Both the position numbers and the translations under genes were made by a program. Positions 7,925 to 13,826 of a stretch of 17,198 nucleotides of DNA are shown here, piece by piece. The stretch is from Defluviitaleaceae bacterium (GTDB lineage: Bacteria > Bacillota > Clostridia > Lachnospirales > WRAA01). How positions within the stretch are numbered: the first letter of the stretch is position 1; each line of letters starts with the position of its first letter. The stretch is taken from the NCBI GenBank assembly GCA_009780445.1, contig WRAA01000014.1, positions 1-17,198 of the forward strand. Direction: 5' to 3'. The notes under the pieces are model-generated. The model was not told where the DNA came from. It was given only the letters and a program-made list of their open reading frames with translations, and made no database searches.

Positions 7925-8329
7925 CTAGAGCATTAACACAGCCCAAGGTAGCAACTGAAAAAACATAACAAGGTGCAGTAAGTCCATATACCTACAGTAA
8001 TACCTCATTTTGCGGAGATCATGCGAATCGGTACTGTCGATTTTATACGAAAACAGCAGGAATTCAGGCCGTAGGTTACCGAAATAATTATCGCGAATCA
8101 AAGTATTGTAATCTTTTGGCGAAAGATGTTGCAGCTCCTTCTCAAAAGGCTTCCAAAAACAATTCGGACACCAAAACCAGTTTGCCAAGTACATTAACAC
8201 CAATTGCCACAAGGCTAATCTTGGGAATTCAGCCCCTAAAATTCGCGAAACAACAAGCAATACAGGGACAGCTATTAATATTCCCTGTATGCCAAAACAA
8301 ATCATCAATCCCTTCCTAACATCATTCAC
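7925..8329 (-). CDS. Small membrane protein, copy 2 (candidate immunity protein)
   Basis: This is the 134-aa paralogue of the protein at 7451-7855, with the same three predicted membrane helices and the same conserved loop end (SYKIDSTDSHDLRK). It starts with GTG at 8329, at the position where copy 1 has ATG, so the ATG was lost in one copy. A GAGGA lies upstream but rather far away, so translation may be weaker or use another start. Loop residues 53-93 differ most from copy 1, for example WCPNCFWKPFEKE against LGPNHFMKPFKRE. Its 3' flank runs directly into copy 1, and its start lies 51 nt from the end of the 329-aa gene. All three genes could form one transcript. Confidence 0.65.
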   Translation of the reverse strand: MNDVRKGLMICFGIQGILIAVPVLLVVSRILGAEFPRLALWQLVLMYLANWFWCPNCFWKPFEKELQHLSPKDYNTLIRDNYFGNLRPEFLLFSYKIDSTDSHDLRKMRYYCRYMDLLHLVMFFQLLPWAVLML

Positions 8330-8380
8330 AGCGGCACATCCTCATCTGCATATTAAAATTCATCTGTGAAACCTGTTAAA

Positions 8381-9370
8381 TTAATTTCCAAATAGCCTGG
8401 ATAATAATAATAATAATAAATCACCATGCGAGTTTGGTAGGATTCTTCTGAAAATCTCAGCTTGTGTAGATGATATGTTTGAAAAAGATAGCTGGGTATG
8501 GACACCAATAGCTGAACCTATCCCCTTACCGGCAGAAATAATAATTCCATGATATTGTTCGGAACCGGTTGTAACAGTCCACTCTACTCCGACATACGGT
8601 GAACCCAATACTCTTCCAACGACAGCTCCGAATTCAATGCTGCCGCCTGCTACATGATGAATCGTTGGGGCAGAAATTAAGGCGAAATACCCTCCTGCGG
8701 ATAAACCGACATTTCCGGCACCGACCGAAAGAGTGTCTATTATTCCAAAATTGCCGCTACTATCAAAGATAATGCCGGAGGCTATGTTCCCCCTAATTCC
8801 TAATTCCGCCGCAGCTTCGGCACCGATAATTATAACCCAAGGCATTTCTCTCCAGTTGGGAAGCCAAGAATCCAGATCTAGGTTATCGAGCGTAGCGTAA
8901 TGGGTGGTGGTGTCGGAAGTCCATTCGGAGGTATGTTCGGCTACAGACCGTTGGTAGTGCTTCAGGATTATCTTCTCGATGCCGTTTTCCACGGAGTTTA
9001 GCACAGCGTTTCCAATAGATGTGGGCAGATCTCTCACGGCTTCTCTGATGGGGTCCAGACCACGGCTATCGTATGAAACTTGGCGACGGTAGTTTTCCGC
9101 GGATCTTCTCTCGATTCGCTCGAGATAGGAGTTCATTATGGAGATATCTACGCCGGCTCTGGCCAGGGCGTTGAGCTGTTGTTTGAACCGCATGATGTTG
9201 TTGGCGGTCATGTAGTAGTTGCCCATGGCACCAAGTTCGAGATCGGCCTCAAACGTTATTATGAATGACCGTGATGTCGCCATGGCGTCGCTGATGCTTC
9301 CGGTGGGCATGAGGCGTTCAAAATACTCCGCGCTTCCCACAATCATACCGTTACTTCTAAATTCCTGCAT
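8381..9370 (-). CDS. Protein of unknown function with toxin-like architecture
   Basis: This 329-aa protein has no signal peptide. Residues 1-140 are mostly helical and charged (for example YLERIERRSAENYRRQ). Residues about 170-300 change character to a Gly- and Ile-rich, beta-rich or membrane-active region: PWVIIIGAEAAAELGIRG, VGAGNVGLSAGGYFALISAP, then two more glycine-rich strands. From memory, the pattern of strands around SAPTIHHVAG and IIISAGKGIGSAIGVH resembles glycine-rich C-terminal domains at the ends of some Firmicute RHS-type polymorphic toxins. GC falls from 248/480 in the 5' half (8881-9360) to 211/480 in the 3' half (8401-8880), changing just before that domain. A run of six TTA codons (8401-8420) encodes six leucines near the end. 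The start is ATG at 9370, with AAGGGAG about 10 nt upstream. Two candidate immunity genes follow on the same strand. Confidence 0.6.
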   Translation of the reverse strand: MQEFRSNGMIVGSAEYFERLMPTGSISDAMATSRSFIITFEADLELGAMGNYYMTANNIMRFKQQLNALARAGVDISIMNSYLERIERRSAENYRRQVSYDSRGLDPIREAVRDLPTSIGNAVLNSVENGIEKIILKHYQRSVAEHTSEWTSDTTTHYATLDNLDLDSWLPNWREMPWVIIIGAEAAAELGIRGNIASGIIFDSSGNFGIIDTLSVGAGNVGLSAGGYFALISAPTIHHVAGGSIEFGAVVGRVLGSPYVGVEWTVTTGSEQYHGIIISAGKGIGSAIGVHTQLSFSNISSTQAEIFRRILPNSHGDLLLLLLSRLFGN

Positions 9371-9384
9371 ACAATGGCATCTCC

Positions 9385-9410
9385 CTTATTCTGAATTTAT
9401 TCAAAATAAG
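9385..9410. promoter_or_regulatory. AT-rich inverted repeat upstream of the 329-aa gene
   Basis: Two 11-nt arms (9385-9395 and 9400-9410) pair with one mismatch around a 4-nt spacer. The repeat lies 15 nt upstream of the start codon at 9370, next to its ribosome binding site. It is also 36 nt past the stop of the adaptor gene. An operator or RNA hairpin is possible. It lacks the GC-rich stem of a normal terminator. Confidence 0.35.
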
Positions 9411-9446
9411 TGTACCATAGCTTTTACTGCAAATCAATGCAGAGTT

Positions 9447-10829
9447 TTAGTTGCGTGTTACAACGTTAACTGCTTCGCCGTCGAACACGTAGTTCTGGCC
9501 GCGTATTATCAGCTCGTCGTTTACGGATATGCCGGAGAGGACTTCGACTTCGCGGCCGTTGGATATGCCCGTGGTGACTAAGACCCGCGCGGCCGTGTCG
9601 CCTGTGCCCAGGATGTAGGCGAACTGGTAGCCGTCGAGAGTGCGTTGGACGGCGTTAACGGGAACAACTACGGCATTTGCGGCCTCTTCGCGCACAAAGC
9701 GCACTTCGGCGAACATGCCGGGGCGCAGGATCTCGTCGCGGTTGTTGATCTCCAGGGTTACGCCGAATGTGTTGGTGTGGTCAACGCCGGGCGAAACCGT
9801 GCGCACGCGGCCCCGGATAGGCTCGGGCGAATGGCTTGCCACTACGATATCCACGGTGTCGCCGGGGCTGATGTGGTTGATAATAATTTCCGATACGCGT
9901 ACTTCTACGTGAAGGTCCGATATATCGAGGATTATGAAGGACGGCTGGGACGGCGGAGCGAACTCGCCCGCGCGCACGTTCTTGGTGTTCACTATGCCGG
10001 AGATGGGGGATGTGACGGAGAGATCCTCCAAGGTGGACGTGGCGTTGGCAAGCTGTACGGCCACAACATTGGCCGCGGACTGCGCAGTGTTTACGCCTAT
10101 GGCCGCCGCGTCGCGGTTTTCCTGCGCCACTTGGTAGGTCAGCAGATCCCGGTTGCGCTGCGCCTGATCCATGCCGAGGGTTATCTGGTCGCGCCCCAGG
10201 CGTACCTGCTCCAGCGCGTTTGCGGCTTGGTCGTAGGCCGTGCGGGCTTGGTCATAGGACGTGCGGGCGATCGCGCCGGCGTTGTAGAGGATGCTGATGT
10301 TGGCATAACTCTCCGCGGCCATGTCGTAGGACAGCACGGCGTTGTGTATGGCGATGTCGTTGGTTTCCAGCTGTACGCGGAAGTTCTCGATGCTGGAGTC
10401 GATCTGCATGATCTGGGTCTCGAACTGGCCGCCGGTGACGTTGGCCAGAGCGTTTTGCGCGGCGGCAATGCCCGACACGGCCTGGCCGTGCTGCGCTTGC
10501 AACGCGCGGATCTGGTTCTGCACGTCGCGCTCGTCCAGCGTGAACAGCACGTCGCCTTCCTCCACGCGGTCGCCGACATCGGCGAAGGTCTCGTTCACCA
10601 GCCCCTGCATACGCGGCAGCACCACGGCCTGACGCACCGGCGAAAGCTGGCCCGCGTAGGAAAGCTCGTTGCGGATGGTCTGCGGCGTTATGCGCATGGT
10701 TTCCACCGGCACGAGAACCGGCGCCGGCTCTTCCTCTTCGTTCCCGCCGAAGAAGGCCGCGGCGGTGCACCCCGTTAGCAAGGCCGCGCACAGCACCGCC
10801 GCCAATGTATGTTGTAGTCTGAACTTCAT
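9447..10829 (-). CDS. RND efflux adaptor lipoprotein (HlyD/AcrA-type membrane fusion protein)
   Basis: This is a 460-aa adaptor. A lipoprotein signal ends in the lipobox LLTGC (Cys21), so the protein should be lipid-anchored outside the membrane. The first lipoyl half (about 62-100: PRMQGLVNETFADVGDRVEE, then GDVLFTLDERD) is followed by a long alpha-helical coiled coil (about 103-265). The second lipoyl half has TSPISGIVNTKNVRAGE, then come the beta-barrel and membrane-proximal domains ending NYVFDGEAVNVVTRN. It should couple the RND permease encoded at 4188-7322. Two adjacent ATGs exist at 10832 and 10829. The second is chosen because AAGGAG then sits 7 nt upstream, but the first would add only one Met. 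In most genomes the pump gene follows directly, whereas here three lower-GC genes intervene. Confidence 0.9.
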   Translation of the reverse strand: MKFRLQHTLAAVLCAALLTGCTAAAFFGGNEEEEPAPVLVPVETMRITPQTIRNELSYAGQLSPVRQAVVLPRMQGLVNETFADVGDRVEEGDVLFTLDERDVQNQIRALQAQHGQAVSGIAAAQNALANVTGGQFETQIMQIDSSIENFRVQLETNDIAIHNAVLSYDMAAESYANISILYNAGAIARTSYDQARTAYDQAANALEQVRLGRDQITLGMDQAQRNRDLLTYQVAQENRDAAAIGVNTAQSAANVVAVQLANATSTLEDLSVTSPISGIVNTKNVRAGEFAPPSQPSFIILDISDLHVEVRVSEIIINHISPGDTVDIVVASHSPEPIRGRVRTVSPGVDHTNTFGVTLEINNRDEILRPGMFAEVRFVREEAANAVVVPVNAVQRTLDGYQFAYILGTGDTAARVLVTTGISNGREVEVLSGISVNDELIIRGQNYVFDGEAVNVVTRN

Positions 10830-10936
10830 CATCTCACTCCTTCAAATTTGTACCGATACGCCCCACTGTTGGGATATGTAGTCTTGGTACGCTCAATAAA
10901 ATATATACGCGAGCCGCGCGCAATAGTCTGACGTAT

Positions 10937-10945
10937 TGGTATAAT
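10937..10945 (+). promoter_or_regulatory. Extended -10 promoter for tepA
   Basis: TGGTATAAT fits the extended -10 form (TGn plus a perfect TATAAT), 49 nt upstream of the tepA start. No convincing -35 lies at the usual distance. The divergent adaptor gene starts 107 nt away on the other side; I could not find a convincing promoter for it. Confidence 0.55.
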
Positions 10946-10994
10946 ATTTCGCGTCTGTGTTAATACTGGAAGCAACAGGGAAGGTGGCGCAGAG

Positions 10995-11759
10995 ATGATA
11001 GACGTAACGCACGTAACCTTGGACGGCACGGTCATCCCCGCGCCGAACGAATTTCCGGAACCGCCGCGGGAGGCCGAGCCGGAGCAGCAGGCCATGCCGG
11101 ACGCTCTGCGCGACATCGGCCAGCCGCCGCCCATGGAGGTTCTGGTGCGCAGGAACCCGCGCGGCAACATCCAGTTTCTGTCGATAATCGGCCAGGTGGA
11201 AGGCCACGTCACCCTGCCGCCGTTTAACAAGACCACGAAGTACGAACACATGATACCCATGCTTGTGGCGGCGGCGGAAAGCCCGGAGGTGGACGGCCTG
11301 CTGGTTCTGCTGAACACCGTGGGCGGCGACGTAGAGGCCGGCCTTGCCATAGCCGAGCTGATATCGGGGCTGGGCAAGCCCACGGTGTCTCTGGTGGTTG
11401 GCGGCGGGCATTCCATCGGCGTGCCGCTGGCCGTGGCGGCGGACTATTCGTTCATCGCGCCGTCGGCCACCATGACGATCCACCCCGTGCGTATGAACGG
11501 CACCGTGGTGGGCGCGCCGCAGACCTACGACTACTTCAACAAGACGCGGGAGCGCGTGATAAGCTTTATCACCGCGAACTGCGGCATCTCCGGCGACAGG
11601 CTGCTAAGCCTGATGATGGACACGTCCACCCTCGCCCTGGACGTAGGCACCATGCTGATAGGCCGCCAGGCCGTGGACGAGAAGCTGATAAACGCCGTGG
11701 GCGGCCTGAGCGACGCGCTGGACAAGCTCTACAGCTTAATCGGCAAGAATGAATCGTAA
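10995..11759 (+). CDS. tepA: TepA-type ClpP-fold serine protease (translocation-enhancing protein)
   Basis: This 254-aa protein belongs to the Clp protease proteolytic-subunit fold, closest in pattern to Bacillus TepA (YmfB). The catalytic Ser140 lies in VVGGGHSIGVPLA and His163 in TMTIHPVR. A likely acidic third residue is near 209 (MMDTS). The preceding oxyanion-type strand is VLLNTVGGDVEAGLAIAE. The first 50 residues are a Pro/Glu-rich extension outside the fold. The start ATG at 10995 has AAGGTGG at 10981-10987. In Bacillus, TepA is reported to assist protein export and spore-related processes; its natural substrate is not evident from this sequence. The DUF1540 gene begins 17 nt after the stop and shares the terminator at 11936, so the two form a short operon. 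Confidence 0.88.
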   Translation: MIDVTHVTLDGTVIPAPNEFPEPPREAEPEQQAMPDALRDIGQPPPMEVLVRRNPRGNIQFLSIIGQVEGHVTLPPFNKTTKYEHMIPMLVAAAESPEVDGLLVLLNTVGGDVEAGLAIAELISGLGKPTVSLVVGGGHSIGVPLAVAADYSFIAPSATMTIHPVRMNGTVVGAPQTYDYFNKTRERVISFITANCGISGDRLLSLMMDTSTLALDVGTMLIGRQAVDEKLINAVGGLSDALDKLYSLIGKNES

Positions 11760-11776
11760 TGAAGGGAGGTGACGAC

Positions 11777-11926
11777 ATGCCTTCACAGCAAATAAGGTGC
11801 AACGTGGGTTCGTGCAAGTTTAATTCCGCGGCCTATTGTTCGCTGTCAAGCATCGAGGTGGGGAACACCGTGCCAAACGCGCAGACGATGCATCAGACAG
11901 AGTGCGCAAGCTTTCAAGCTCAGTAG
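11777..11926 (+). CDS. Small four-cysteine DUF1540 protein
   Basis: This 49-aa protein has cysteines at 8, 13, 21 and 43 in the order IRCNVGSCKFN, AAYCSLSSIEVG and TECASFQAQ. That is the DUF1540 pattern, a short Firmicute family probably binding a metal ion through its four Cys. The function is unknown; members are common in spore-formers. GGGAGGTG at 11764-11770 is an excellent ribosome binding site 6 nt before the ATG. It is cotranscribed with tepA and followed by a strong terminator 9 nt after the stop. Confidence 0.88.
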   Translation: MPSQQIRCNVGSCKFNSAAYCSLSSIEVGNTVPNAQTMHQTECASFQAQ

Positions 11927-11935
11927 CTATGTAAG

Positions 11936-11979
11936 AAATGACAAAACACGCCCTAACCGCGTCTTTTGTCATTTTTTTT
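11936..11979 (+). terminator. Intrinsic terminator of the tepA operon
   Basis: An 11-bp stem (11936-11946 with 11964-11974), extended by an inner ACGC/GCGT stem, runs into an eight-T tract at 11972-11979. It closes the tepA-DUF1540 unit and insulates the spoIIGA promoter that follows. Confidence 0.9.
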
Positions 11980-11998
11980 GTGCGGCGGCGGCCGGAAT

Positions 11999-12031
11999 CT
12001 GACATAATCGGGCATGGTGAAGGTGTATAAT
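11999..12031 (+). promoter_or_regulatory. spoIIG-type promoter with long spacer
   Basis: A perfect TATAAT (12026-12031) lies upstream of spoIIGA. The only -35-like hexamer, CTGACA (11999-12004), is 21 nt away, instead of the usual 17. The Bacillus subtilis spoIIG promoter is known for a similarly long (22-nt) spacer and for activation by Spo0A bound over the -35 region. The sequence TCTGACA (11998-12004) matches 5 of 7 positions of an inverted 0A box (TTCGACA). Confidence 0.6.
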
Positions 12032-12039
12032 GTGGGGGT

Positions 12040-12046
12040 GGGGAGG
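12040..12046 (+). promoter_or_regulatory. Ribosome binding site fixing the GTG start of spoIIGA
   Basis: GGGGAGG lies 7 nt before the GTG at 12054. The in-frame ATG at 12030 overlaps the TATAAT box and would have no binding site, so the GTG is the real start. Confidence 0.75.
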
Positions 12047-12053
12047 TGTTGAG

Positions 12054-12959
12054 GTGGAGATATACGCTGATGTTGTGTTCGCCGTCAACTTCCTGATGGA
12101 CTTGCTGATTCTGTGGGGCGCGGGGCTGTTCGCGGGCAGGAGGGCGCGGTGGCACAGGCTCTGCGGCGGCGCGTTTGTGATGGCCCTGCTCTACGTGCTG
12201 TTCATAGTGTACATTCCGCACGCGGCGTTTACGGCGGTGCTTGCTTCCCTGGTGCTTATCGGCCTTGGCGTATGGGTCGCCTTCCGTCCGCGCGGCGTGG
12301 GGGAGATGGGGCGGCTGGTGCTGTTCTCGTACATATTTGCCTTCGCGCTGGGCGGGCTTGGGCTTGCGCTCTTCAGCGCGACAAACTTCGGCGGTCTGCC
12401 GGCTGCGGCCGGCTGGGTTGCCGCCGGCTTCTCGCTGAATCTGCTGCTAACGTCAGCCGCCGTGTGCTACATCGTTGTGAAGCTTCTGCACAGATGGTAC
12501 GCGGCGCGGGTGCTTAGGCGGCAGGAGGTCTACGATGTCGAAGTGTTCGTGGACGGAAGCCGCCAAAGCTTCAAGGCTCTGCTGGACACCGGCCACAGCC
12601 TGTCGGATCCCATCAGCAACACGCCCGTGATTATCGCGGAGTTTGCCGCGGTGAAGCCGCTCCTGCCCGACGCAGTAAGGCTGATCTTCTACGAACGCCG
12701 CGAGGACGATGTAACCTCCGTGCTTGCGGGTGTGTCGGGCAGCAGCTTCGTCGGGCGCATACGTTTGATACCGTTCTCGGCCGTCGGCACCCACGGCGGA
12801 ATGTTGATCGGCTTTCGCACGGACCGCGTGGAGATACGACGCGGCGAAGCCGAGACCACCAGCCTGCGCGAAACGGTGGTGGGAATCTGTAACAACACTC
12901 TGTCGGGCAAGGGCGCGTACCAAGGCTTGCTCAACCCCGATATTCTAAATATCTCGTAG
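12054..12959 (+). CDS. spoIIGA: Sporulation sigma-E processing peptidase SpoIIGA
   Basis: This 301-aa membrane aspartic protease activates pro-SigmaE in the mother cell at the sporulation septum. The N-terminal half (about 6-145) is made of five hydrophobic helices beginning with the family signature MEIYADVVFAVNFLMDLLIL. The C-terminal half is the protease domain, with the active-site motif ALLDTGHSLSDP (Asp178, Thr179, Gly180), one per chain, so it works as a dimer. Later family blocks include FERRED-like FYERREDD and RLIPFSAVG. The GTG start is chosen from the binding site at 12040; an ATG start at 12030 would overlap the promoter. It lies 29 nt upstream of its substrate gene sigE, the standard Firmicute arrangement. 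Confidence 0.93.
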   Translation: MEIYADVVFAVNFLMDLLILWGAGLFAGRRARWHRLCGGAFVMALLYVLFIVYIPHAAFTAVLASLVLIGLGVWVAFRPRGVGEMGRLVLFSYIFAFALGGLGLALFSATNFGGLPAAAGWVAAGFSLNLLLTSAAVCYIVVKLLHRWYAARVLRRQEVYDVEVFVDGSRQSFKALLDTGHSLSDPISNTPVIIAEFAAVKPLLPDAVRLIFYERREDDVTSVLAGVSGSSFVGRIRLIPFSAVGTHGGMLIGFRTDRVEIRRGEAETTSLRETVVGICNNTLSGKGAYQGLLNPDILNIS

Positions 12960-12973
12960 AACGCCGGCTACCC

Positions 12974-12982
12974 AAGGGAGGG
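12974..12982 (+). promoter_or_regulatory. Ribosome binding site supporting the TTG start of sigE
   Basis: AAGGGAGGG lies 6 nt before the TTG at 12989. No ATG or GTG is found in frame near this site, and the pro-sequence needs this start to reach a normal length. Confidence 0.7.
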
Positions 12983-12988
12983 CTTCAA

Positions 12989-13723
12989 TTGCACGCACTG
13001 AAACCTGTTTGCACCACCATACGCGAGAAGATTGCCGGACTGCTGCAACGCTTGAGAGGCGGCGGCGACAGGATATACTACATAGGCGGCAGTGAGGTTC
13101 TGCCCACGCCGCTGGGTTCGGAAGAGGAGGCCGGCTGGCTTGAGTGCCTGGGCACAGCCGACGATACGCGGGCAAAGGCCGTGCTTATCGAGCGCAATCT
13201 GCGCCTTGTGGTCTACATCGCCCGCAAGTTCGAGAACACAGGCGTAAACGTGGAGGATCTGATCTCCATCGGCACCATCGGCCTGATCAAGGCCATCAAC
13301 ACCTTCAAGCCCGACAAAAAGATCAAGCTGGCCACCTATGCCTCGCGCTGTATCGAAAACGAGATCTTGATGTTCCTGCGGCGCAACACCCGCACAAAGG
13401 GGGAGGTCTCCATCGACGAGCCTCTGAACGTGGACTGGGAGGGCAACGAGCTGCTGCTCTCCGACATCCTCGGCACAGAGGTGGACATAATCTACAAGGA
13501 TCTGGAGGACGAAGTAGACCGCACCCTGCTGACGGACGCGGTGTCGCGCCTTTCCCCGCGCGAACGCCGTATCGTCGAGATGCGCTTCGGCATAGGCGCG
13601 TCCGCCATGCAGATGACGCAGAAGGAAGTCGCCGACGCAATGGGCATCAGCCAGTCCTACATCTCCCGCCTCGAGAAAAAGATCATCTCGCGCTTGAAGA
13701 AGGACATTTCGCGCCTGTTATAG
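12989..13723 (+). CDS. sigE: Sporulation sigma factor SigE (pro-sigma-E)
   Basis: This 244-aa mother-cell sigma factor is made as an inactive precursor. The N-terminal pro-sequence (1-30) is amphipathic and basic. It is followed by RIYYIGGSEVLPTPL, the conserved processing region; by comparison with Bacillus, SpoIIGA should cut between Tyr30 and Tyr31. Region 2 (about 66-132) has RNLRLVVYIARKFENTGV and the -10-recognition helix ATYASRCIENEILMFLRR. Region 4 (about 183-244) ends with the HTH VADAMGISQSYISRLEKKI. It starts with TTG behind a strong ribosome binding site. The stop codon TAG (13721-13723) lies inside the left arm of the hairpin element at 13719-13821. A sigG gene, often next in line, is not present here. 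Confidence 0.95.
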   Translation: MHALKPVCTTIREKIAGLLQRLRGGGDRIYYIGGSEVLPTPLGSEEEAGWLECLGTADDTRAKAVLIERNLRLVVYIARKFENTGVNVEDLISIGTIGLIKAINTFKPDKKIKLATYASRCIENEILMFLRRNTRTKGEVSIDEPLNVDWEGNELLLSDILGTEVDIIYKDLEDEVDRTLLTDAVSRLSPRERRIVEMRFGIGASAMQMTQKEVADAMGISQSYISRLEKKIISRLKKDISRLL

Positions 13724-13821
13724 CACTTTTAGTTTTTGTTGTCCATCTGCGAACTAAACACGACGGGCTTCAACGGCGTGTTTTGTGAAGCAGAGGGACT
13801 ACAAAAAGTTAAAGTGCTATA
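13719..13821. repeat. 103-nt nested hairpin between sigE and murA
   Basis: Left arm 13719-13744 and right arm 13796-13821 pair at 23 of 26 positions. Inside, 13746-13750 pairs with 13790-13794, and 13756-13762 with 13777-13783, giving one long nested hairpin. The element fills the gap between two convergent genes almost exactly. It also supplies the sigE stop codon and ends 5 nt before the murA stop. It may act as a terminator in both directions, although it lacks a clean GC stem plus T tract. Its TATAGC...GCTATA ends match those of the element at 317-480, so a small mobile element is also possible. Confidence 0.7.
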
Positions 13822-13826
13822 TAGTA

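Larger units (their letters stand above)
7413..8360. repeat. Tandem 474-bp duplication (two copies)
   Basis: The copies run 7413-7886 and 7887-8360, and each holds one complete small membrane-protein gene with its flanks. Matching points are exactly 474 nt apart (7414 with 7888; 7867 with 8341). The outer parts are nearly identical, while the stretch encoding the middle of the protein (roughly 7575-7640 against 8049-8114) is strongly diverged. No gene or inverted repeat at the junction suggests a transposon origin. Confidence 0.9.

Noticed and set aside
7413..8360. Insertion sequence or CRISPR-like repeat
   Set aside because: Only two long copies exist, each holding a whole gene, with no spacers, terminal inverted repeats or transposase. 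A simple tandem duplication explains it.
9645..10778. 377-codon open frame on the plus strand
   Set aside because: It is antisense to the adaptor gene, which has a lipobox and lipoyl motifs. No start signal is seen.
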